Below, piece after piece: positions 1 through 11,954 of a DNA stretch of 64,000 bases; position 1 is the first letter of the stretch, and each line of letters starts with the position of its first letter. The DNA comes from Branchiostoma floridae (lineage: Eukaryota > Chordata > Leptocardii > Amphioxiformes > Branchiostomatidae), in assembly GCF_000003815.2 (NCBI RefSeq), contig NC_049985.1, positions 8,269,402 to 8,333,401 of the forward strand. Direction: 5' to 3'. The translations under genes were made by a program, and so were the position numbers. The notes under the pieces were generated by a model. It was given only the letters and a program-made list of their open reading frames with translations. It did no database searches and had not been told where the DNA came from.

Positions 1-224
1 ATGTAGTAAAAACTCAAAATTGGCCTGCATTTCGCTATTCAACTAGATCGTGAGGGAAGAGGTATGGGTCAGAGAAATTAATGGAAAACTAGAGTTCCAC
101 GAACACATACCTTTGCCAAATAAACCAGGTTTGTTATGTAGAATGATGTCTGTAGACAAATACGTTACTCATTTCATTTTCTTTATAATTATATGCTTGG
201 AGTTGGTTTATAAAATTTCGGCAT

Positions 225-1060
225 TTATTACGCAAATTAGATCCCAATTTACAATTAATTGATATCAAATTGTATCAAGCATTACTTAAGCTATCAGCAT
301 ACCAAAATCATGATGATCCTTTGATCCATTCTTGACTTATTCTCTTTCAAAGTCTTTAAATACACCTCTTACTCTCTTCCCTCTTTCTCAGTTACATATG
401 TGACAACTTTGATGAAAGTACTATAATGGAATGCAGTGGATTTATGAACTTTTCCTAATCAATTATGCAAATTAGCTGTTAACTTGCATAATAAGTATCA
501 CATTATGTAAGTCTTCATTTAGGCTATCTACATGCCGAAAATCATGACGATCCGTCAACACGTTAATATTTTCTCATTAATTATGCAAATGAGATCATCA
601 TTTGCATGATAAATATGTATTGACATTTCTCTCTTTCTCAGCTACATATGTGACAAGTTTTAAAGCCCTATCATGGAATGTAGTGAATTTATAAAATATC
701 CTCATTAATTATGCAAATTAGCTGTTGATTTGCATAATTGTTATCTCATTATGTAGGTCTTCACTTACGCTACCTACATACAAAAAACATGATGATCCGT
801 CAACATGTTCATATTTTCTCATTAATTATGCAAAAGAGGTCATCATTTGCATAATTGATATCTGTCGACATTTTTCTCCTTCCCAGCTACATATGTGACA
901 AGTTTGAAAGTCCTATCATGGAATGTAGTGGATTTATAATTTTTCCTCATTAATTATGCAAATTAGCTGCTGATTTGCATAATTAGTATACCATTATGTA
1001 AGTCATCACTCATTCTATCTACATACCAAAAATCATGACGATCCGTCAACACGTTGTAGA
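225..1060. repeat. Tandem satellite, ~245-bp unit, about 3.4 copies
   Basis: The phrase aattatgcaaattagctg recurs at 461, 707 and 952, giving a period of 245-246 bp. Each unit also carries 'ctacatatgtgacaa' and 'aaatcatgacgatccgtcaa'. A diverged partial copy precedes the first clean one. The unit is AT-rich and holds several ATGCAAAT/ATTTGCAT octamers. No coding potential is visible. Confidence 0.85.
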
Positions 1061-1410
1061 GTTATTCTCATCCAAAGTTTGAAAGGAAACCGGCGCCTGC
1101 AGTTCCAGGGGGCCCAAACTCACAGCACTTACCCTCTGCCTCGAGGGCTATCTACCACTCAAAAATCATGATCACAGCATGTCCAGAACACGAGATATCA
1201 AAATTTGAGGTTCTGCTGCAGTACCTTAGCAAGCCGCTAGGGGGCCCATTATCGAACTTGACCTTCATTTTCCCGACCCCTACCAACCTACCAAATATTA
1301 TCGGGATCCATCCAAGACTTCTTGAGTTATGCTGTTAACAGACAGACAGACACACACACAGACTCACAAGCCCAAAACATAACCTTAGCCATTCTGGCAA
1401 AGGTAAAAAA
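1061..1410. repeat. Dispersed repeat, family B
   Basis: This segment shares order and wording with 59100-59365 (ggttctgctgcagtacc..., then tcgaacttgacctt..., ending near 'aaaacataacc' and 'ttggcaaa'). Shorter, more diverged relatives lie at 14500-14640 and 56180-56370. No ORF of note is present. I infer an old interspersed element but cannot assign a class. Confidence 0.6.
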
Positions 1411-1476
1411 ACACATGGTTGTACTTGTGAGTGTTCTAATGCTCTAATTGTGTACCTCACTTGTTATCTATCATAG

Positions 1477-1634
1477 GTATGAAACTGGCAGCAGAAAAGG
1501 CCAGCCACAGACAGCAGGAGGGAGAAAGACAGAAACGACAGAAGAAGAAAATGGAGCAAAGAAAGAATTCGAAGGCAGAGAGAGACGAGATGGCTGCCTG
1601 GTCCCAGGAGAGGAAGAAGGAGGCAGAACTGTAG
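1477..1634 (+). CDS. Possible terminal exon of an unknown gene (charged helix)
   Basis: A pyrimidine-containing acceptor ending ...ctatcatag at 1476 is followed by an open frame to a TAG at 1632-1634. Read from the ATG at 1479 it gives 51 residues, very rich in Lys, Glu, Gln and Arg, consistent with a single charged alpha helix or coiled coil. No upstream exon of the same gene is visible in the window. A polyadenylation-like AATAAA lies at 2267-2272. The family is not recognised. It could equally be low-complexity noncoding sequence. Confidence 0.25.
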
Positions 1635-2589
1635 GAAGAGATGACAGCAGCAGACAGTGAGCTAGTGGTGCCTAGCACTCACCTGACATGGAACTTGAAG
1701 AAGATATTGGTAAAGACTTTAGGTCCTTAAGCTTTGTATACTTTGTATGGAGAACAGAAGGGGCGACTCGGTCTCCTTCATTGGCTATGAAAAACAGGCC
1801 TTGATAATTAAGTATTGCATCAACTACCAAAGAAAAGACATAATTCTTTGTCTCGCACTTGGAATTCCACAGAAGAACAATCTTTGCATATTCAGCATAC
1901 AAGTTTACAAGTGACAGAAAAGTGAGTAGTACGTTCTGTTGGAGGTGGTAACGTTTGTTTCCGCAAGCCTTAAAATAGTGTGCTTGATAGATTTGATGAG
2001 AGAGAACCCATGATTTAAACATATGCCTGGAGACATAACGTTGTTTACGTTTCACCCGTATGACACAGAGATACCTACTTTCGTTTGTTTATTTGTTTGT
2101 TTGTTTGTTTGTCTGTTTGCTAAAGTTTGTTTGTTTGTGCCTTTATTTCTTCAGGAAGAACTCCAGCTGACCGCTTTTAATTGAGGTTGTGGGGTAGAGG
2201 TAAGGGTCAGACAAATTATTGAAAAAACACCAACACAAGATTGAAGTCCTAGTAAAGCTATCAAGAAATAAAAGAAAAGTGGATTTTATAATACCATCAG
2301 CTTGAGGGATAGCAAAGCTAAAGCTCAATCTGCCGCCGGATATCAAGATTGTAAAACCGCGTTTAAGATCAAATTCCGTGATGTCAGCGATTATTTGCGA
2401 GTCGAATGTCAAAACCACTCGCCGAGGAGAAATGCCTTTGAAGAAGCACTTCGCTTCACGGTGTGAGGCAGGAAACGTTCCCAGGGTACGGTGTGAGACG
2501 GGGAACGTTCCCAGGGTGCTCGTTAACCTTTCCCACGCACACGTCACCGGCAGCTGGGGGAATTGTGCGCATGTTCGGAATGTTATAGG
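1635..2589. other. Intergenic, no supported gene
   Basis: ORFs of 60-134 codons exist on both strands but lack splice context, family motifs or codon bias. A short duplication around 'ggaacgttcccaggg' is present at 2470-2518, and a TTTG-rich tract at 2080-2140. Confidence 0.5.
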
Positions 2590-2872
2590 GAGAACGGCAC
2601 ACTCTACTCATTAAAACTGTAGAGTTTTGGCACAGAAAGGCTGCGATGATCCATAATTGGTAGATATGTGCATTTACATAACATTCTTACTCGATATCCA
2701 AACAACTATATCTTTATTGATTGATTGGTCTTGTTGTCGGGACGGCACACTCCTCATAAGAACTGTAGAGTTTCATAAAAAAAGGCTGCAATGATCCTTA
2801 ATTGATAGATATTGGCATTTATTCCTTACTCGATGTCAAAACAACTATATCTTTATTGATTGATTGGTCATC
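2590..2872. repeat. Diverged tandem duplication, ~145-bp unit
   Basis: Two adjacent copies share 'acggcacactc', 'aactgtagagttt', 'ggctg', 'atgatcc' and the identical 'tatctttattgattgattgg'. The copies run about 2593-2741 and 2741-2872. They are noncoding. Confidence 0.7.
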
Positions 2873-5333
2873 TTACATATCAACGATATATGAGAGACAC
2901 ATTGGCGGGTCTACAGTATTCCAGCCTCATTACTGCCACTGGGACTCTTTTAATGTAGTATTCTCCCTTTAATACGACTATCTATTAGTTATTAATGTAT
3001 GAATTGCATACCTCCCGTTGTGTTTTCTATTAATTTCTATTTTGTCTGCCAAACATCAGCTACCGTGTTGCTTAGCTTTAGTGTTGCATTTTTCAAAATA
3101 CGACACAGTGGTACTATATTTGCACATATGTACTCCACATTCGCTAGATTCAGGGCTGCATGCAAATTCCGTATTTTTAGAGCTACAAATTACAATGCGT
3201 ATGTTACGTTCAGTATTAGGACGGTAAAGACTATTCAATAAAATTCCGAAATATGATATTATCGAAACCAATATCCACGTACGCAGGAAGTCCATATTAA
3301 CGACGTTTTGTCGTCTGCTTGTGTGCGGTAGGGGTATGTTGATGATTTAATCTACCAGACAGTTCTAACGTAATGCGGGCAAGGCACTGATCTACACACG
3401 ACTGGGTAAATAGATGTAATATGTATGATTAATGTAACAATTTTCCTGATAAGTCTTAATGGTTTTTACCACGCGGAGTTGAAAGCTTTTCCACCCAACC
3501 GTGGTATCCGAGGCATGGCACTGCGGTTATTTTGCGCACGTGTTGTGGTCGCAAACGCCTTTCTTCTTTGATGTTCATAAATCAACGAAGCGTATATTAC
3601 GGAAGATGACGACCGATCAGAAGCAATTAGCGCATTCAGCCTGCACTAACGCCCGATAGATTATATGCAAGCATGTTATTATGACAACCTCATTTCTTAT
3701 TCATCACTACCAAGTACCGTGCGGGCCACGGTTTGATCAATTTTCAAAGCACATCATTACATGAGCTTACGGAAAATTGAAATGTAAAGTACAATACAAA
3801 CATCATGGGAGTCGTGATGTTGGTTGGAGGCGTAATGCTAGAGAGCATAACACATATTTTGAGAGACAATTCACTCAGTTTTGATAATGATTAATATCAC
3901 CAAGAAGCAAGGCCAAGCTGAATACATGTGCTATACTATGATGCTCGAACGTGTGTGTTTGTAAACATGTCACTTAGCTCAGTCGGGCAGAAATGTACAA
4001 GTCTCCACTCAATATTTCGCTTCCCCACGTATTCAAAAAGAAATATGTTTTCAAGAACTGAGTGGAGACCTTCTGACAACAGGAACTATGACGTTTGGTA
4101 TAGTGACAAGCAAAACTTACCTTTCTCTGACTTGGTCATCGCGGATTCCATGGAGATCCCGCAACCCATGTTCCGTCACGATGCCCTAGTGTCTGGCAAA
4201 ACGAGATTCGATAAGGATATGTCTGTCGGCTTGCGGATAGTCATGTATCCGACACAACCTGTTGATAAAGATCCCTCTTCACAAGTCGTTCCGGCCTTAT
4301 TCCCGCGCATTTATATTTCATTACGGTGGCGACTCATGCGCAACTGTGCTCCATGCAAATGGCCCTCATTAGACGATTAGCGATGTCAGAACCTGTCCCT
4401 CACGGTCCACCGTGGGCCTGAGCGTTCTTCCGCATTACCACTGCCACGGATTAAAGAAGTCACCTTGAAGATCGTACGTCACAGACAGAGCGGTTAAAAC
4501 TCCTGGGAGAGATGTAGCGATGCCTGCCCCACCACTGCAGCAGCGCTCACGTCCACTGGGGGATATACTGCAGTGTTTTCTCCGTTGAACCGAAGTGTGC
4601 GGAGAGGAAATGGAATTTCATGGTCCGGTCGCGCGGTCGATGAGATGGTTTTCTCTCGTTTTAGATGTCCAGATCTGCCGTTCCGTAATAAGGCGAGCTG
4701 TCTACGCTTTATCGATAACGAGTTATCTTCGCTTTTCGGAAAGGACGCGGCGCTATCCGCGGAAAATCGCGTTTTTGCCGAGGAGAGCGACGCAGCGCGT
4801 ACCGTTCACGGTTGGGCTGGCAGGCTCATTACGATTGTATGGTCTCTCGGTACATCAGTAAGCCGTGCGTAAAAAGCACTTAGGACCGCGGGTAATCCAC
4901 AAAAGAGCGAAGGTCCCGCGTGCATTCAGCAGATGACGCTCCGAGTCAAATGGATCTTCTGCTGCCCCTGCGTAAAAAAACGGGAGAGAGATTTCTGTTA
5001 ATGAGAATCTCGTATTCAAGATAAACTGTTCTGATCCAAACTGTGCCGCATATGGCAACCAAGTTAAGAGGTGGGCGGCGCTGGTGCAGAATGCAATAGT
5101 CGTAGGAGGCTCCCTAATGTGTTTGGCACTTTTCTGGTACATTTACGACGCAATGTGTCTGTCGTAAAACGGAACAAGTATACCACTGCGAGTTGACAAC
5201 TTTGCCATCACAGAGAATTTTAAAAAAAGACAGCTGTGTGGGCTTTTCAAATTTCCCATCTAAATTGACCATGCCTGCGTTGCTAGGCAACGATAATCAT
5301 ATAATTAAATACAACATAACCGTTACACTTTCC
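2873..5333. other. Intergenic, no supported gene
   Basis: The longest open frame is 150 codons at 3928-4380 on +. It has no recognisable domain, signal or helix, and its codon use resembles the surroundings. The 4570-4870 stretch is locally GC-rich with overlapping open frames, which is expected by chance at that composition. No promoter or RNA gene could be supported. Confidence 0.45.
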
Positions 5334-5538
5334 TAATCTCCAAGCAGATCCTACGGTAGCATAAGACGGTATCAAAAGCTGGCAGAGGAGTGTGTCTCGC
5401 TACCGGTGCCCGTGCCTATTTCATTGACGGCAGACCGGTAACGAAACACACTCCTAGGATCCTAGGCCGGCTTCACCCCTCAGCCAGCTTTTGATACTAC
5501 TAGTATCTTATGCTACCGTAGGATCTGCTTGGAGATTA
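5334..5538. mobile_element. Palindromic MITE-like element, CTCCAAGCAG termini
   Basis: The left end taatctccaagcagatccta is the exact reverse complement of the right end. Pairing continues through 'cggtagcataaga' and, after a small interruption, through 'tatcaaaagctggc'. The outer 13 bases resemble the termini of the 14900-15093 family. The interior holds a second nested inverted repeat around 'ctcctaggatcctagg'. No transposase is encoded. Confidence 0.85.
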
Positions 5539-8322
5539 ACGTCTCCGACAAGGTTTGTCCTATACTCTCTCAACAGATTGCCATTTTGGGGGTCAAATTG
5601 AACTTGAAACGTCTTACCTGTGCACCTGAAGCTGACATAAGTAGTAACATAGGTGACATCCCGTTGAGTACGTTGACCTTGATGCTATAGATGTCACCAT
5701 TAGTATAGTTTATTACTCTATTGTCACGCCAACTTGAGAGCCGAATGTATTATATATGTACGTAGTTGGCAGTGAAAAGGCTTTAAAACTGTCCCAGACG
5801 TGCGTCATTTACTCCACAGGGACTGTGCTATAGTAGGTCGGGTCAATGTGAATGTACCCATATAATCGGCCAGGAAAGAATGGCGCGAAATGTGTTGCGA
5901 CCAATTTAAGACAAATAACGTTAGCCCACGGGGTAACCTATATCCAATGTAATTGCTAAATAGGGTATCCAGCGATATCAAATCGAAGAACATTAGTTTC
6001 AAATTGCACTATTTTCAAAATATTGCGGTTTGAAACCATCATCTGTCGACTTAATTTCCTTAAATACATTGTTCTTAAAAAGAACGGATAAAGGTTACCC
6101 TACGGATAAAGGTGAACTAGAGTTATATGAAATGTGACGATCTTTTAGATCATTTTAGACATTTGTTGCCCCTTTCCATTTAAGTTTGCATAATACTGTT
6201 AACAGATAGACGTACAAACTAAGTACTGAAGTACTAATGTCAGCTCAGACAACAAGAACTAACTGTTTGGCGATACTTAAACCCCCCACTGTTACAATAG
6301 TCTTGCCCTCAAGTACTTAGAGTTAACAACACAGGACTGTCGTCTTTAAAAGGTCGTTTTTCTAGAACTATCGCAGAATGGAACTCGTAAGCACCAAGTA
6401 CAGTAGAGGCCTCCTCACTTGATAGCTATCTATTTTGTTTAGTTCGAAGTTTACTGTAATATAACCAGCTGCTGCCGCACAATGTGCCTGCGAAGCTGGT
6501 GTGTAGAAATACCGGTTCAGGCGCTGGGATGTTACGCCGAATGATGGTTGACATAGATAACGGTTGACGTAAAAAGCAAAAGACACCAGCAATGTCCTTT
6601 GTTTAAATACTATGACATGGTGACCTCTCCACCACGTGAGTACAACGGCACATGCCTTTCTCTCTAGCACTGGAATTATTTCCAACAAGGAACAGCTGGT
6701 GTTTGCGACAAACATAAGCTCTTAGTGGGCAATATATCTACCGGTAAGGTACGTAAAAACCACACATATCGTACCACAGGGCCATACACGCGCCAAATAT
6801 TAATAGAAATCCTCGGTTAGCAACAGGGATGTCAAGATTGTTTGTTGTTGTTCATTGTTCACATTTATGTTACCAGGGGACACGCATCACCTATATTCAT
6901 TTATATTGGCGTTTTTCAATATGCCCATATGTTATCAACGCAAAAATTAAATCAACGATACCTGAAATTACAAAAACTTACACAAATTACAAAGAATCAT
7001 GCTTCAAGCTATACATAAAGTCATCTGACAAAATATTTTGACAAAACATCCCAGATCTGAGAAGGCCACAGATGGTAATTTGCGTCTCGACAAAATCCGT
7101 CATTTTCATCTCACTAAAAAGGCTAAAGCGACCATACTAACACAGCCTATCACATCTGGTGTGCTGTAAAAGAAGAAATGTTCGCAGTGGTTTCATGTTC
7201 GCGGTTTGCGCGGTGACGTCTTGACCGCGAACTTAAAACCCCCGCAAACATCTCTAATTTACAGTAAAAACCCTGCGTGGCACTTTCAACAGCGAATTTA
7301 GAACGTTAACCATCGCGAAAGCTCGAATTTCTCCATGCGGCGAAGTGAAACCCTGCAAACATTTCCCCATTTACAGTAGTTCGCCGAAACGTAAAGGCCA
7401 TGTCTTTAGACTTCAATGACAAACCATGGCGACGCCACGAACCCCTGATATTCCAGATTTAGTTAATGTCAGAACAAGCGTCACAAATAGATGTCAAGTG
7501 CTTAAAATAAGACCTCAAGATCGCGCCAGACTTACCTAACCTTTTTAGCTCGACAGAAGGACGTGACAGGTTGATCCCTAGAGACTAACACAGACTGGAG
7601 CTGTTGAAAGGCCGATTGGGATGCACACGTGTGCTGACGTACTGGGTAAAACCCTAGTTTTAAGGAGGGTACTGCAGTTTTATAACTGGTTTAAAATAAC
7701 AAATGTTTTAGTCTAGAAATAAGCACCTTCCGTTTGGTTGTCGCGTAACAGTCGTAACCAGGTTTAGACGTTCTTCGTAATACCCGGGGCGCTTTTGAAA
7801 TATTATTGTGCCAACCTGTACAACAAGGCGAGTTTTTAAAGAATTCACGACAGCGAAGATTACACATGCAATGGTCAAACATAGTTACCGTCTGTCAAAA
7901 CTGTTGTTGTTTGATATACTAGTATACGGCACAGTACGTCGAGGCCACTGGCCGAATGTACGTACAACAAGTCTAATGCACTGATACATCAAAGGTTTAG
8001 CGTGTTTGTCAGGTGTCATCAGCATGACAAAACCCCCAACCTATCACCTCAGAAGTAGACAACTATTCAACCTCATGCTGTTTGTCTTTCTTATTGACAT
8101 CTAAAAACTTTTTTTCGTAACTCACCGACACAAGCTGCATGCTATGACGCCATCTTGTAGTAATACAAGGTAGACGTAGTTGATGAACCGGTTTGAGGTA
8201 CATGATATGCTGGCCTTTGTTAGATTTTTAATGCTAGATTAGCTCTGCACATCCCGTGTCTGATAAAGATCTCTGATTGTTTTAAAGGATCAGGGAGCGA
8301 AGCTGCGTCAATTCGTCGTGAC
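5539..8322. other. Intergenic, repeat remnants
   Basis: No gene is supported. A segment near 6455-6505 (ataaccagctgctgcc ... gcgaagctggt) is shared with 36650-36700. A second segment, 7170-7380 (gcgaacat... tttacagta), is shared in diverged form with 33990-34170. Both indicate interspersed repeats. Short ORFs on either strand have no further support. Confidence 0.45.
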
Positions 8323-8325
8323 TAA

Positions 8326-9386
8326 AGCCCCGGTCACAAAGCGCGTACGATTTCTTGCGATGGTATATTCCGCATATCGTACGATGAGCGCAGTAAATCG
8401 CAGCAAAATCGTAAGCAAAATCAGCCATCGCAACGCATCGGATGGTGTTCAAAATTTTTCCAGCGTCGTACGATTTTTCACTTGTGTCTCTTTTGAATAG
8501 CCGTCTGGCCGCTTTTGTGCTTCTTTAACCAACAAAATGTGGACTAAGCTGTTGAATACCTTCCTATAATATATTTAACTGTAAAAATAAATCAAAAGAG
8601 ACCATGACAACAAGAGCATGACAAGAAAAGTTCAAATCAAGCGTGAGTACTGGTATGATTATCTCGGTCTGCTTGCCGGCTCTACGTGTCAGACTCTTTC
8701 GAAGATCGTATCATGATATGCTATCAACAAAGATGCCATCATACAAAAATCATATCATAAGCATTATATCATATATATTTCCGACTCATAGAGCCTGCCT
8801 GCTTATGTTCGAGTTGTCCCCATGGTTATTACGATTATGGTAAACTGACCCAAGACCGACGAGAGCTTAGATTTGATCTAATTATAAAGTCACGTGTATG
8901 AAGTGATCAAACAATTGTCTGCATCACCTGTGCGGGGCGCGCTGTGCTCTGGTTGCGACTGTGGCAGTTGCGACTGATATATTTTCCCTTTTCGTCAATA
9001 TCCACAATATCTGGGAAAACTGAAACCATCACAACATGCTAACAATTCATAAATCTAAAACCTCATCAGTTGACAAAAATTGCCATAATGAAGTCTGCTA
9101 TGGGGGCAAATAAAATCTTACGACGATAGCGAAATTTTGAACATGTTCAAAATCCATTTCAGCTCTATTTTTCGCCATACGACGCTCCCCGATTTACTAT
9201 GATTCACTGCGATTGACGCAGGCACGCTCTTATGACCTCATCGTACGATGCGCTACGCGCTTTGTGACCACGGCTTTATATACTTAAACCATTGCTTCCG
9301 ATTCTCCCCCGACTTACGACGGACTGCGCTTATCCTGCGCATCGGAAGGAATCGCAAGGAATCGTACGCGCTTTGTGACCGGGGCT
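8326..9386. mobile_element. Nonautonomous TIR DNA transposon (1.06 kb)
   Basis: The left end agccccggtcacaaagcgcg and the right end are inverted copies over about 28 bases. The element is flanked on both sides by TAA (8323-8325 and 9387-9389), consistent with a 3-bp target duplication. A second inner inverted copy of the terminus lies at 9243-9276. The interior has no transposase-length ORF. A TWA target site is known for PIF/Harbinger-like elements, so that superfamily is a guess. Confidence 0.85.
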
Positions 9387-9389
9387 TAA

Positions 9390-11954
9390 TACACAACTGA
9401 GGCTATAGCGAGTAAATTCATCAATGACGCCCTCCGCAGGCTCCAACTTTTAATGCGAGAGCGTGAAGAAAACAGCAAAATGGGAAATAAAAGAAGGTGC
9501 TTTGATTTTCATAGAGACCATAAACGTTCTGACAAGAATTGAAGCTATGAAACATGTCATCACAGCAAACAAGTATGTTTTATTCCTGCATTCAAGAAGT
9601 GCACAAAGTGACACTAGGTTGTGTGGTTGCCTTGTATCACCGAGTTGACAGATACACTTAAAGCTACCACACCTGTGTCGCCTCTACATTCACCGAACCA
9701 GTTTCACTTGTACAACTACATTCATAACCACCTCGTTAGGAGTACAATGAAGGCTACCACACGACATATTTCGCTACTTTCATTATTGTCTTGTTATACA
9801 TCTCCAGAAATCTTTTTATTTTATTTCTTTAGATAAGAGGAAATCAAAGCGCCCCTTACGTCACCCATAAAACTTACTTAATATGGCCTAATGACATCCC
9901 TATGGAAATCAGCACATCACATCGCTACATGTGCAGGAAACATCATTTAAAATTTCATACGTGACCTGCATGTCAAGGTAAACTTACAATCCGAAATTAT
10001 TTGATCACTCTAGAAACGGGCCGATCCCGAACATTCTGGTGCTCTCTATGCTCTCTAAAGAGATCTAGACAAATCAAAAGCCGTCTTTTTTTAGAGCCAT
10101 GAGAGGAGTCATTGAATATACAGAGGAAAGATATTATGTTTATTGCAGCAATGTCTAGAAAACTACAGATCTCAATAAGTGAGCTTGAAGATACATGTAA
10201 AGATTGTGATCTGAATGCCTCCAAGTTATTTCTTTTGCCACAGAAGAAACATTCTTACAACCGTCGAGAAGGTGTCTTAATTTCCCTTCCTCGGAAGCGT
10301 TGTTCCTGGTACCAATAGCATCGAGAGGAGGGGAGCACTTGCTCAGTATTTCGAAGACCACGAAAAACAGTTTTGAACTGCAATGCATTTTCAGATAGGC
10401 ATTTAGATAGGCCTTTTGCATTTGTATGTTTCGAAGTATCCAATGTATTGTTGAGATTGGTCGGGGCCGCTGAACTTCCTGATGCATCTGCTAATGCTGT
10501 ACGTGTGGATCGGATTCCGTCACCTGTATTCTGACGGCAAAAAGTATAGTTAAAGGTACATTTCAACATCACAGAACATGGCTTCGTAGATCTGAAACCA
10601 ATATTACCTTTACGATTCTCCACTGAATGTAGCATCAAAAGTTACCGTCATGTCGTTACATACCAGTTGGTTTCCAGCGATCCTCTTGATAGAACACAAA
10701 CATCAAAAGGCTTTAGAGCTTTATCTGCGTTATGAAAGTCCATCTTATGCTGATCATCAATGGTTTGATTTGCAGATCACCAAAGGCAACGTTTCTTTTT
10801 AAGATCTCTTTAAACTCCCGTCTTATCGCCAAGACTTCATCATGTAAAGTACATAGTGGCTTCTCGGTAGCCAGTTGATCTTAACTATATTTGCACCGTT
10901 TATGTATTTGATTAAAAAAAACAATATCATAGCAAGGAACAATATCATAGCAAGGAGGTTCAAGTCCGTTGAAAAGCAACTGACTACAATAGTCGACGTG
11001 CTACTGATACCTCCACCGTATCATAGGAACGGGTGACGTCACGAAATTGAATGCTAGTACATTGTATATGTCATGCGGGAGCGAAAACACCGTCGCCATC
11101 TTTGTTTTTCACCTGTAGTTCGCCCTGGGGGTTCGTCGAGGGAAACTCTTATTTTTTTTGTTACAGGAGCGCCGCTATGGTGAGCATCACGAGTTTCGTT
11201 ATTTACTAACATAACTCCAAACCTGACCGCTCGTTCAAAGGGACAAAAAAGGCGGCAATGCGTTACTTTTATCAAGATTATCAGATGTGACGCAATAAAC
11301 AGGGGCTGCAGCCAGCAGGTACCCTTGTTGCCAGATAATACCATAAACGTGACCATATGGCAGGTGTGTAACATAGAACTAATATGACCAAGATGACAAT
11401 AGAAATTCGAAGAACATTGTCGCTACACCTGTAGGCACGCATGTACTAGGTAGCACCATATGTAGCCTTGATCGATCCATGAGGACATTCAAACTTTGGA
11501 GCTATCTGTACACCTGTAGATGAAGAGTGAGGTAAATGTGTACACTTGAGTGAACTTGTGTAAACAATGTGTTAAAGTCCGGCCTTTGTCAAGTGTTATT
11601 TTCAACTCTTCTAAAGCCTTATACAAGTATTCGGAATGTGTTAGATCGCCTTGAGTCAAAATATCTTACTACATGCAACTACAAAGTCTAATGTAGATAG
11701 AGCTTAAGATACATGGTTCTTCAGTTATATTCCACACATTGTCTCTCTGTCATTGTTATATTTTTATCAAGTATTAAACTTTTAACGAGATGTAATCATG
11801 CTTTTTTGTGTGTGAAGTGTAATCTATTTTACTATGGATTTTATGCAATGTAATCTGTTTGCACATTTTATGTGGCATTTAACATGCCATATGCCAAGAC
11901 AAGGATCAACAAAGCTGAATCCCTTGCTTCTTCTCCCACCAGTGACGGACCACC
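9390..11954. other. Intergenic region upstream of gene 1
   Basis: No coding region is supported; small ORFs on both strands overlap each other without splice context. A candidate acceptor (cttcttctcccaccag, ending 11943) sits 11 bases before the gene 1 ATG, so a noncoding first exon probably lies somewhere in this region. I could not place it. Confidence 0.4.

Noticed and set aside
3928-4380. 150-codon + strand ORF
   Set aside because: No recognisable motif, no splice signals and no neighbouring exon; length is compatible with chance.
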